Origin: an uncultured Phocaeicola sp.
Lineage (GTDB): Bacteria > Bacteroidota > Bacteroidia > Bacteroidales > Bacteroidaceae
Direction: 5' to 3'
DNA length: 64,000 nt
NCBI GenBank assembly: GCA_944320885.1
Contig: CALUJE010000006.1
Span: 1 to 64,000 of the forward strand
Under the pieces are notes generated by a model, which saw nothing but the letters and a program-made list of their open reading frames with translations, ran no database searches and was not told the origin of the DNA. Position 1 is the stretch's first letter. The number at the start of each line of letters is the position of its first letter. Of this stretch, positions 37,538-45,543 are shown one piece after another. Both the position numbers and the translations under genes were made by a program.

Positions 37538-38692
37538 CTTATGTTTCATAAACCAGCGATGAGTAATCAGCAAATATACGGCCAATGCTGCAATCAGCAT
37601 CCACAAACAGATTTCGTAGCAGAAAGGCAAGTCAGCCGACTGAAGAGTCCCCAGCAGAAGTCCTCCCGACAGTCCCAACTCCCAAGCCAGCATATATGAG
37701 GTATTGGCCGACCCCCGTTCACAATGCTGAGACAATTTTATGTAAAATATAAGCATACGCGCCACCGTAAGTCCGACTCCCAGACCAATCAACGCTCCCG
37801 AACAATAAAAGGCAATGCTGGTGTGTCTGAACAGCAGCAGTAACAAACCTGCTCCCCACAATATGTTTCCGCTTACGATTTCCGAACGGATATCGGCACG
37901 TAAAAAGACATAATGCAATGCAATCAGAGCCAGACAGAATCCTACCATCATAAATACATAGAATTCATACTGACGTATGACAGCCAGCAACATTCCAAAA
38001 CCGGCAGCAACAGGCAATATCTGTATAAACATCAGCCATCCGTTGGGCAGCCAGAAACGGTCAATGGAACATATCGGCGGGCATAACGGAGCTCTAAAGG
38101 GAACTTTCAGCATAAGTATCAGGAGAGCTGCCACACAACCTATCGCACACGATACGCCGAAGATAGTGTTGAAACTGAAATACTTCAGCAACAGCAATCC
38201 TAAAAGAGGACCTAAAGAAAGCCCCAAACGGCCAAACCAGGCAAAAGCATTGTTTGCTTCCGTACGACGTGGCGATTCTGTCAAGTCAATCGCAAGCGTA
38301 CTGCCCGACGCCATCAGAGCCACTCCCTGCATCATACCCTGAACAATTCGCAGAAAGATAACCCACGACAACACCGGAGTCCAATGAAATGCTGCAGAAC
38401 ATACGGCTATTACAATAATAGACCATGCACACACTCTTTTCCTTGAAAAGCGGTCTACCAGATAATTGAAAAACGGTCCCAGCAAGAATGTTGCAACTCC
38501 CGATATAGCCAATACACTACCTATGCATAACGCACCGGCATCGGGAAAAGTAACCTTTAACCATGCATAAAGGACCGGTATCAGCATATAAAGCGATACC
38601 GACAACAGCAAATGTGATAAACAAATCAGCCACATGTTATTTGACCATAATCTGGGTCTGAGATATGAATGGACGTTTTGCTGACTATTCAT
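37529..38692 (-). CDS. Major facilitator superfamily transporter
   Basis: 387-aa integral inner-membrane protein with about 12 hydrophobic segments. An MFS signature DRFSRKRVCAW sits after TM2, and LDLTESPRR-like loop residues (LAIDLTESPRRTEANNAF) lie in the first half. The substrate cannot be told. It begins 2 nt after panB ends, so it is cotranscribed with panB, but a role in pantothenate precursor transport is only a guess. Confidence 0.85.
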   Translation of the reverse strand: MNSQQNVHSYLRPRLWSNNMWLICLSHLLLSVSLYMLIPVLYAWLKVTFPDAGALCIGSVLAISGVATFLLGPFFNYLVDRFSRKRVCAWSIIVIAVCSAAFHWTPVLSWVIFLRIVQGMMQGVALMASGSTLAIDLTESPRRTEANNAFAWFGRLGLSLGPLLGLLLLKYFSFNTIFGVSCAIGCVAALLILMLKVPFRAPLCPPICSIDRFWLPNGWLMFIQILPVAAGFGMLLAVIRQYEFYVFMMVGFCLALIALHYVFLRADIRSEIVSGNILWGAGLLLLLFRHTSIAFYCSGALIGLGVGLTVARMLIFYIKLSQHCERGSANTSYMLAWELGLSGGLLLGTLQSADLPFCYEICLWMLIAALAVYLLITHRWFMKHKMR

Positions 38693-38694
38693 AT

Positions 38695-39516
38695 TTAATA
38701 GAGCTCGTTTTCATTAGGGAAATCTTTCGATTTCACATCTTTTATATACTGCCCGATTGCATCGGTCATGATTGCATTCAAATCAGCATAACGGCGGAGA
38801 AATTTAGGAGTGAATCCTTTGTTCATACCCAGCATGTCGGTAACGACAAGTACTTGTCCGTCGACGTCATGACCGGCGCCTATACCGATTACAGGGATTC
38901 TCAATTCCCCAGCCACACGTGCAGCCAATGCTGCCGGAACTTTTTCAAGAACCAGCGAAAAACAGCCAGCTTCTTCCAGAAGATGCGCATCATGAATCAG
39001 TTTTTCTGCTTCTGCATCATCTTTTGCACGCACGGCATAACTGCCATACTTATTGATAGACTGAGGCATCAGTCCCAGATGTCCCATCACGGGAATACCG
39101 GCATTGACTATTTTTCCTATTACATCAATCACTTCTTCGCCACCTTCCATCTTCACAGCATCGGCACCGGTTTCCTTCATTATGCGGATAGCGTTCCGAA
39201 CACCTTCATAGGGCTCAGACTGATAGGCACCAAACGGCATATCAATAACGACCAGCGCACGTTTTACCGCCTTGACTACCGAACGGCCGAATACAATCAT
39301 TTCATCAACGGTTATAGGCAATGTAGTTACATTTCCCAACATTACATTTGAAGCCGAGTCGCCCACAAGAATAGCGTCGATACCTGCACCATCCACTATT
39401 CCGGCTGTGGTAAAGTCATAAGATGTCAACATAGAAATCTTTTCTCCACGACCTTTCATCTCCAAAAAACGATGAGTTGTTACCTTACGGGTATCCTCAC
39501 ATATATATCCTGCCAT
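38695..39516 (-). CDS. panB: 3-methyl-2-oxobutanoate hydroxymethyltransferase
   Basis: First step of pantothenate (coenzyme A) synthesis, adding a hydroxymethyl group from methylene-tetrahydrofolate to ketoisovalerate. The 273-aa protein has family motifs [44 protein letters not shown] and [18 protein letters not shown]. It is the middle gene of HAD phosphatase-panB-MFS; no panC or panD is in the window. Confidence 0.96.
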   Translation of the reverse strand: MAGYICEDTRKVTTHRFLEMKGRGEKISMLTSYDFTTAGIVDGAGIDAILVGDSASNVMLGNVTTLPITVDEMIVFGRSVVKAVKRALVVIDMPFGAYQSEPYEGVRNAIRIMKETGADAVKMEGGEEVIDVIGKIVNAGIPVMGHLGLMPQSINKYGSYAVRAKDDAEAEKLIHDAHLLEEAGCFSLVLEKVPAALAARVAGELRIPVIGIGAGHDVDGQVLVVTDMLGMNKGFTPKFLRRYADLNAIMTDAIGQYIKDVKSKDFPNENELY

Positions 39517-39572
39517 AATTTTTTCTGTTTTTTAATTATTCAGACTGATTTCATTTATAAAAAAAACGGCGG

Positions 39573-39580
39573 CAAAATTA
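39573..39580 (-). promoter_or_regulatory. Possible -7 element of panB
   Basis: Reads TAATTTTG on the minus strand, overlapping the end of the HAD gene and 57 nt before the panB start. It may give panB-MFS an extra promoter. Confidence 0.45.
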
Positions 39581-40243
39581 CATATTTTCACAATACATAG
39601 GTATTAAAGATAACATTTTTTCAAAATTGAAGTTTTCAAAATCAGGAATAACAATACGTGCCTTATCTGCTATAAGATTAGCCGGATTGGTAGTTGAAAG
39701 GCCGATTACACACATTTCCGCACGGTTTCCGGCTTCCAGTCCGTTAAAGGAATCTTCAAATACGAAACAGTTTTCCGGAGTAGTATCAAACACCTTTGCT
39801 CCCAATAAATAACAGTCGGGATCCGGTTTGGAATACTTAAAATTCTCGGCCGTCAGGATTCTGTCAAACAGACTCTTGAATTCCGGATGCGCACGATATA
39901 CATTCTCCATCTTCAGGGTATTGGAACTGGTGACAACAGCAGTTTTCACCCCATGGCTGCGTATTTCCTTGATAAAACGGACTACTCCCGGAATATATTC
40001 ATAGTTCATGACGCATTCATATTCATTCAGTTCATTCTGAATTTTCTCCGGCAATCCCGGAGTATCCGAGAAAAAGCGCAGAATTTCTACCAGTGTCATA
40101 CCTTTTATCCGACTTTCAAAATCGGGCATATCCGGACGATAGGTATTTCCCTGACGTTTCCAGAATATCGTATACTGTGATTCCGTGTCAAGAACCACTC
40201 CATCCAAATCAAAAAGTGCTGCAATCTGTTTACTTGTATTCAT
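39578..40243 (-). CDS. HAD-superfamily phosphatase (beta-phosphoglucomutase-like)
   Basis: 221-aa haloacid dehalogenase-fold enzyme. Motif I FDLDGVVLDTES carries the nucleophile Asp near residue 13. Motif II is VVTSSN, motif III Lys lies in KYSKPDPDCY, and motif IV is FEDSFNGLEAG. The helical cap after motif I marks subfamily IA, which includes beta-phosphoglucomutases and sugar-phosphate phosphatases. Substrate unknown. Upstream gene of the panB operon. Confidence 0.9.
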   Translation of the reverse strand: MNTSKQIAALFDLDGVVLDTESQYTIFWKRQGNTYRPDMPDFESRIKGMTLVEILRFFSDTPGLPEKIQNELNEYECVMNYEYIPGVVRFIKEIRSHGVKTAVVTSSNTLKMENVYRAHPEFKSLFDRILTAENFKYSKPDPDCYLLGAKVFDTTPENCFVFEDSFNGLEAGNRAEMCVIGLSTTNPANLIADKARIVIPDFENFNFEKMLSLIPMYCENM

Positions 40244-40363
40244 AATGCATTTCAGATTATTTTCGGATGCAAAGTTCTAAAGAGAAGACTTATTTTGTGA
40301 TATATTCCTGTTAAATTAACATAAAGTTATTCTCCGTCTCCAATTATTCTAAGGGCATTTTCA

Positions 40364-40371
40364 TATGTTTG
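40364..40371 (+). promoter_or_regulatory. -7 element of the AMP-ligase gene
   Basis: TATGTTTG lies 45 nt before the ATG at 40417. Its position supports that ATG over a longer frame beginning with TTG at 40369. Confidence 0.5.
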
Positions 40372-40416
40372 TGCTCATTTTTTAAGATAATGTGCAATTT
40401 ATATCATACAAATACA

Positions 40417-42075
40417 ATGGAGGACAGTTTCATAAAACTCATTGAAAGCAGTATAAAAGGGAATTGGGAGTTAAACGCACTGACCGATTATAAGGGTGAA
40501 ACCCTACGTTATAAAGACATAGCACGTAAGATTGCCAAAATGCACATCATGTTTGAAAGCATGGGCATACAGAAAGGCGACAAGATTGCTATTTGCGGAC
40601 GCAACAGCGCCCACTGGGTAGTAGCTTTTCTGGGCACTATTACGTATGGTGCCGTTGCAGTGCCCATTCTTCACGAGTTCAAGCCGGACAATGTGCATCA
40701 TATAGTCAATCATTCCGAATCACGCATCCTCTTCACAGGAGACCAGGTTTGGGAAAATCTGAACGAACTGTTCATGCCTTCACTTGAAGCTATCGTGAGC
40801 CTGCCCGATTTTTCATTGCTTGTATCGCGTTCGGAATCCATGACCTATGCCCGTGAGCACCTCAACGAACTGTTCGGGAAAAAATATCCGAACAACTTCC
40901 GTGCCGAGCATGTGTCATACCAGTACGAAATGCCGGAAGAACTTGCCATTATTAATTACACCTCAGGAACAACCGGCTATTCAAAAGGTGTAATGCTCCC
41001 CTACCGCAGTATACTTTCAAACGTACAGTTATGTCAGGAGCGCATTGCCATCAAGCCGGGCGACTCCATTGTTTCCATGCTTCCGCTGGGACATGTCTTC
41101 GGTATGGTTTTCGACTTTCTTTTCGGTATCTGCCAGGGCGCGCATTTATGGTTTCTAACCCGCATGCCTTCACCCAAAATCATAGCAGAATCGTTCTCGG
41201 AAATACGCCCGCGCGTTATCTCCAGCGTACCGCTTGTTGTTGAAAAGATATTCAAGAAGAACATTCTTCCCCAGGTTGATACCACTTTAGGGCGTTTCTT
41301 GCTCAAGCTTCCTATCATAAGTGATAAGATAAAGACAAGAGCACGTGAAGAGGCCATGAAAGTATTCGGAGGAAACTTTATTGAAATCATTATCGGAGGA
41401 GCTCCTTTCAATGCCGAGGTTGAAGCATTCCTGCGGATGATTGATTTCCCATATACCATGGCATACGGAATGACCGAATGCGGACCTATCATCTGCCACA
41501 GTTTCTGGCAAGACCTGAAACAGAATTCATGCGGACAGGTTGTTCCCAGAATGGAAGTCAAGATTGACTCTCCCAACCCACATATCATTCCGGGTGAACT
41601 CACCTGCAAGGGAACCAACGTAATGCTGGGTTATTACAAAAACGAAAAGGCTACTCAGGAAGTTATCGACAAAGACGGATGGCTGCATACCGGCGACATG
41701 GCAATCATTGATGAGGACGGATATGTATATATCAAGGGAAGATGCAAGAACATGCTTCTTACCGCTTCCGGACAAAATATCTATCCCGAAGAAATCGAAG
41801 CCAAGCTGAACAACATGCTCTATGTATCAGAATCGATAGTAATCCTTAAAAACGAGAAGCTGATTGCTCTCGTGTATCCCGACTGGGGAGAACTTGGTGA
41901 AAATGCACGTTCCAAGGAGAACATCGATTCGCTGATGGAGAAATGCCGTCAGGAACTCAATCAGCAACTCCCTGCATACTCACAGATTACACGCATCAAG
42001 ATGTGGCCCGAAGAATTCGAAAAAACCGCAAAGAAAAGCATCAAGCGTTATCTGTATCAGGATGTAGACATCTGA
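40417..42075 (+). CDS. AMP-dependent acyl-CoA synthetase/ligase (long-chain fatty acid type)
   Basis: 552-aa ANL-superfamily enzyme activating a carboxylate to acyl-AMP and then acyl-CoA. Seen are the P-loop YTSGTTGYSKGVMLPYRS near 185, MAYGMTECGP near 350, GWLHTGDMAIIDEDGYVYIKGR near 425, and the C-terminal catalytic Lys region EKTAKKSIKRYLY. Probably a long-chain fatty acyl-CoA ligase; chain length is not determinable. It stands alone, between the divergent HAD gene and the hairpin repeat at 42127. Confidence 0.9.
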   Translation: MEDSFIKLIESSIKGNWELNALTDYKGETLRYKDIARKIAKMHIMFESMGIQKGDKIAICGRNSAHWVVAFLGTITYGAVAVPILHEFKPDNVHHIVNHSESRILFTGDQVWENLNELFMPSLEAIVSLPDFSLLVSRSESMTYAREHLNELFGKKYPNNFRAEHVSYQYEMPEELAIINYTSGTTGYSKGVMLPYRSILSNVQLCQERIAIKPGDSIVSMLPLGHVFGMVFDFLFGICQGAHLWFLTRMPSPKIIAESFSEIRPRVISSVPLVVEKIFKKNILPQVDTTLGRFLLKLPIISDKIKTRAREEAMKVFGGNFIEIIIGGAPFNAEVEAFLRMIDFPYTMAYGMTECGPIICHSFWQDLKQNSCGQVVPRMEVKIDSPNPHIIPGELTCKGTNVMLGYYKNEKATQEVIDKDGWLHTGDMAIIDEDGYVYIKGRCKNMLLTASGQNIYPEEIEAKLNNMLYVSESIVILKNEKLIALVYPDWGELGENARSKENIDSLMEKCRQELNQQLPAYSQITRIKMWPEEFEKTAKKSIKRYLYQDVDI

Positions 42076-42126
42076 TACTTCTCAACCAGACAGAGACAGG
42101 CCAAGAAACTTCATTAATTACAAACT

Positions 42127-42187
42127 TATAAAAAATAAATTCATAGCCGTAAAAAAATAATTAGCGGCTATGAATTTATTTTTTATA
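42127..42187. repeat. AT-rich intergenic hairpin (ATAGCCG), copy 3; possible terminator
   Basis: Perfect 23-bp inverted repeat, arms 42127-42149 and 42165-42187, with a 15-nt spacer. The arm contains AAATTCATAGCCG and is flanked by CAAACTTATAA. The T-rich 3' side could terminate the ligase transcript. A related half-element follows at 42205-42257 (ATAACTTATAATT and ATAACGGCTATTTTTTT). Compare 12768-12821 and 27096-27176. Confidence 0.75.
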
Positions 42188-42271
42188 TCCTTCATTTCAT
42201 TCCTTAATAACTTATAATTCTGAAAATCATAACGGCTATTTTTTTATTTATAAATTATCATTTTTCCGATG

Positions 42272-42302
42272 TTGGGTAATAAGTGATTGATTCGTATCTT
42301 TA
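42272..42302 (+). promoter_or_regulatory. Promoter of the AddAB-type genes
   Basis: TTG at 42272-42274 and TATCTTTA at 42295-42302 (one mismatch to TAnnTTTG) are spaced by 20 bp, 46 nt before the start codon. Confidence 0.6.
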
Positions 42303-42348
42303 CATCATCAAATTTATTCCATACCACATATCTTAGTACATTCAAAAA

Positions 42349-45300
42349 ATGGAAAACAATTCGGAACTCATCGTATATAAAGCTTCGGCCGGTTCGGGAA
42401 AGACGTTTACGCTGGCCGTAGAATATATCAAATTACTCATATCCAACCCCTATGCGTACCGTAACATTCTGGCTGTGACGTTTACCAACAAGGCCACAAC
42501 CGAAATGAAAGAGCGTATTCTGGGGCAACTCTTCGGAATAGCTATCGCCGACAGCAGTTCAGAAGCCTACTTGGATGTGATAAAAGAATCCATGAAGCTG
42601 CCCGAAGAAGAAATACGCGACAGGGCACGCATGGCATTGTCACTGCTGATTCATGACTACAGCCGTTTCAGGGTAGAAACCATCGACTCGTTTTTTCAAT
42701 CGGTAATGCGCAATCTGGCCCGCGAACTGGAGCTGGGTGCAAACATGAACATTGTACTGAGCAACGAGGAAGTACTGAGCGATGCTGTTGACGCCATGAT
42801 TGAGAAACTGGACCGCAAGTCGGCTATTCTTACCTGGCTGCTGGAATTCATTCAGGAACGTATTGCCAATGACAAGCGCTGGAATGTATCCAACGAAATA
42901 AAATCGTTCGGAAGAAACATATTCGACGAGACTTACATCGAAAAAGGAGACCAATTGCGTGAGAAGCTGAAAGATTCACAAACCATCCCTCAGTATAAAA
43001 AGAAACTGGAATATGTTCAGGAAGAGGTAAAAGACGTGATGAACGGATTTGCCGAACAGTTTTTCAGCATCATGGAGCAAAGCGGAATACGCCCAGAAGA
43101 TCTGATACGGAAAGAAAAAGGCATCATGAGTTATTTCGTAAAACTGAGAAACAACAATTACGATGACTCTATACGGAACGAAACAGTAAAAGGTTGTCTG
43201 GAAGCTCCCGAAAACTGGACTTCAAAGTCATCACCATATCGTAAGGAGATTATCTCACTGGCATCATCACAGCTCATCCCGCTGCTTGAAGAAGCTGAAA
43301 AATACCGCGCCGCCTGTAACTGGAAGCTCAACTCAAGCAACCTCTCTCTCCGTTATCTCAACCATATGCGGCTACTGACACACATTGATGAAGAAGTACG
43401 TGAAGAAAACCAGCGTGCCAACCGCTTTCTGCTGTCGGATACCAACAATCTGCTGCGAAGGCTGATACAGGACAGCGACTCATCGTTCGTATTTGAAAAA
43501 ATCGGTACCACTCTGAAACATGTCATGATTGACGAATTTCAGGATACCTCACGCATGCAATGGAACAACTTCAGAATATTGCTTACCGAGAGTCTGGCAC
43601 AAGGTTCGGGCAGCCTCATCGTAGGTGATGTCAAACAGTCCATTTATCGCTGGCGAAACGGAGACTGGAGTATTCTGAACAACTTGCGGGGCAAAATGAA
43701 CGGAACATTTCCCATCATTGAAAAACACCTGAACATCAACCGCCGCAGTGAAAGCAACATCATACGTTTCAACAACGAAATCTTTACGGCCGGATGTGCC
43801 TGGCTGAATAACATTTACCGTGAGGAAACAGAACAGGATTGCGAAGACCTGATTCAGGCTTATCAGGATGTATGCCAGGAATCGCCTAGAAAAGAGACCA
43901 AAGGATATGTACGTATTGAGTTTCTTGACAAAAATGAAGAAATGACTTATGAAGAACGTACGCTGGAGCAACTGGCATCTCAGGTAAACAGTCTTGTCAA
44001 TGAAGGCGTAAACCTCTCAGACATCACCATCCTGGTACGCAAGAACAAGAATATTCCTGTCATTGCAAACTATTTCAGCCAAAACCAGCCTTTCAGAATC
44101 GTTTCCGATGAAGCGTTCCGTCTTGATGCCTCATCATGCGTTTGCGCGCTTATTGATGCTTTACGTTATCTGACCGCTCCCGATGACACCATTGCATTGG
44201 CCCGGCTTGCTTCCGTATACCAGCGCGAAGTGCTGAAAAATACGGTTGACTGGAACACGCTGTTACTGAACGACACAAGGTCTTTCATTCCACAGCAGTT
44301 CCTAAACGAACAGAATACCTTGAAGCTCATGCCGCTTTATGAATTGCTTGAAAGTATTTTCCGCATATTCAACCTTTCGGCACTTCAGGAACAGGATGCC
44401 TATCTCCTCGCATTCTTCGATGCCGTAAGCGATTATCTTCAGGAAAATTCCTCAGATATTGACTCCTTCCTTACCTATTGGGAAGACGACTTGAGAAACA
44501 AGACCATACCGTCGGGCGAACTGGAAGGTATCCGCATATACTCTATCCACAAGTCAAAAGGACTGGAATTTCATACCGTCATTATCCCCTTCTGTGACTG
44601 GAGCCTTGAAAATGAAGTAAACAACCAGCTGATATGGTGTACTCCGGAAGACGCGCCGTATAATGACCTGAACATCGTTCCCGTAAACTATTCCAAGGCC
44701 ATGCTGCAGTCTACTTACCGCAGTGACTACAACCATGAACGCCTGCAGTTGTGGGTTGATAACCTGAATCTGCTGTATGTAGCATTTACACGTGCGTCAA
44801 AGAATCTTATAGTAATGGCCAACGGCGGAAAGAGCTACAGTATCTCGACACTGCTATATGAAACCTTAGAACTGGTCAGCAGACGCCTTGACGGGAAATT
44901 TGAAGAAAACATTTTCACCTTTGGCACTCTTTGCCCCACAGAAAGGAAAAAAGAGAAAAATCAAAGTACAAACCGCCTCACAAGTCCGTCGCAAAGCCGC
45001 ATCGTAAAAATGGAATCATTTGACAACAAGATAGATTTCCGCCAGTCAAACCGTTCGGCAGAATTCATAAACAATAACGAAGAAGATGACCAGACACACT
45101 ATATCAAGCAGGGAAGGCTGCTACACTATCTGTTTTCGGCCATACATACGGCAGACGATGTTGAGCCGATACTGGACCAGATGAACAGCGAAGGCCTGTT
45201 CGATTCAGAAACGACGGTCAGACAAATCCGCACGCTGATACAAAAGGCTCTTTCCAACCCTAAAGCCAAAGACTGGTTTTCGGGAGAATGGGATTTGTTC

Positions 45301-45531
45301 AACGAACGTTCCATTATCTATACCGACAACGGTGAAATGCAGACACGACGCCCCGACCGCGTAATGATTAAGGATAATGAAGTGATTGTGGTAGATTTCA
45401 AATTTGGAAAGAAAAGTGCCGCATACAACCGGCAGGTGGAAAATTACATGCAATTGTTCAGCCGGATGGGATATAAAAGCGTTCACGGCTATTTATGGTA
45501 CATTTACACGAATGAACTGGAACAAGTTTAA
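42349..45531 (+). CDS. addA: UvrD/Rep-type helicase-nuclease, AddA-like
   Basis: 1060-aa SF1A helicase with a C-terminal nuclease, the AddA/RecB type of double-strand break resection enzyme. Walker A ASAGSGKT with Lys18 is followed by the DEFQDTS motif near 396, VGDVKQSIYRWRNGD near 425, SIHKSKGLEF near 735 and LLYVAFTRA near 805. The last ~150 residues hold a RecB-type PD-(D/E)XK nuclease: GRLLHYLFSAIH, then RPDRVM and VVDFKFGKK. It lies 12 nt before the AddB-like gene; the pair should act as one complex at DNA ends. Confidence 0.9.
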   Translation: MENNSELIVYKASAGSGKTFTLAVEYIKLLISNPYAYRNILAVTFTNKATTEMKERILGQLFGIAIADSSSEAYLDVIKESMKLPEEEIRDRARMALSLLIHDYSRFRVETIDSFFQSVMRNLARELELGANMNIVLSNEEVLSDAVDAMIEKLDRKSAILTWLLEFIQERIANDKRWNVSNEIKSFGRNIFDETYIEKGDQLREKLKDSQTIPQYKKKLEYVQEEVKDVMNGFAEQFFSIMEQSGIRPEDLIRKEKGIMSYFVKLRNNNYDDSIRNETVKGCLEAPENWTSKSSPYRKEIISLASSQLIPLLEEAEKYRAACNWKLNSSNLSLRYLNHMRLLTHIDEEVREENQRANRFLLSDTNNLLRRLIQDSDSSFVFEKIGTTLKHVMIDEFQDTSRMQWNNFRILLTESLAQGSGSLIVGDVKQSIYRWRNGDWSILNNLRGKMNGTFPIIEKHLNINRRSESNIIRFNNEIFTAGCAWLNNIYREETEQDCEDLIQAYQDVCQESPRKETKGYVRIEFLDKNEEMTYEERTLEQLASQVNSLVNEGVNLSDITILVRKNKNIPVIANYFSQNQPFRIVSDEAFRLDASSCVCALIDALRYLTAPDDTIALARLASVYQREVLKNTVDWNTLLLNDTRSFIPQQFLNEQNTLKLMPLYELLESIFRIFNLSALQEQDAYLLAFFDAVSDYLQENSSDIDSFLTYWEDDLRNKTIPSGELEGIRIYSIHKSKGLEFHTVIIPFCDWSLENEVNNQLIWCTPEDAPYNDLNIVPVNYSKAMLQSTYRSDYNHERLQLWVDNLNLLYVAFTRASKNLIVMANGGKSYSISTLLYETLELVSRRLDGKFEENIFTFGTLCPTERKKEKNQSTNRLTSPSQSRIVKMESFDNKIDFRQSNRSAEFINNNEEDDQTHYIKQGRLLHYLFSAIHTADDVEPILDQMNSEGLFDSETTVRQIRTLIQKALSNPKAKDWFSGEWDLFNERSIIYTDNGEMQTRRPDRVMIKDNEVIVVDFKFGKKSAAYNRQVENYMQLFSRMGYKSVHGYLWYIYTNELEQV

Positions 45532-45543
45532 CAACGTTTGCTT

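Noticed and set aside
41034..41618. 194-aa minus-strand ORF inside the AMP-ligase gene.
   Set aside because: It lies wholly opposite a clear coding gene with intact catalytic motifs; no independent support.
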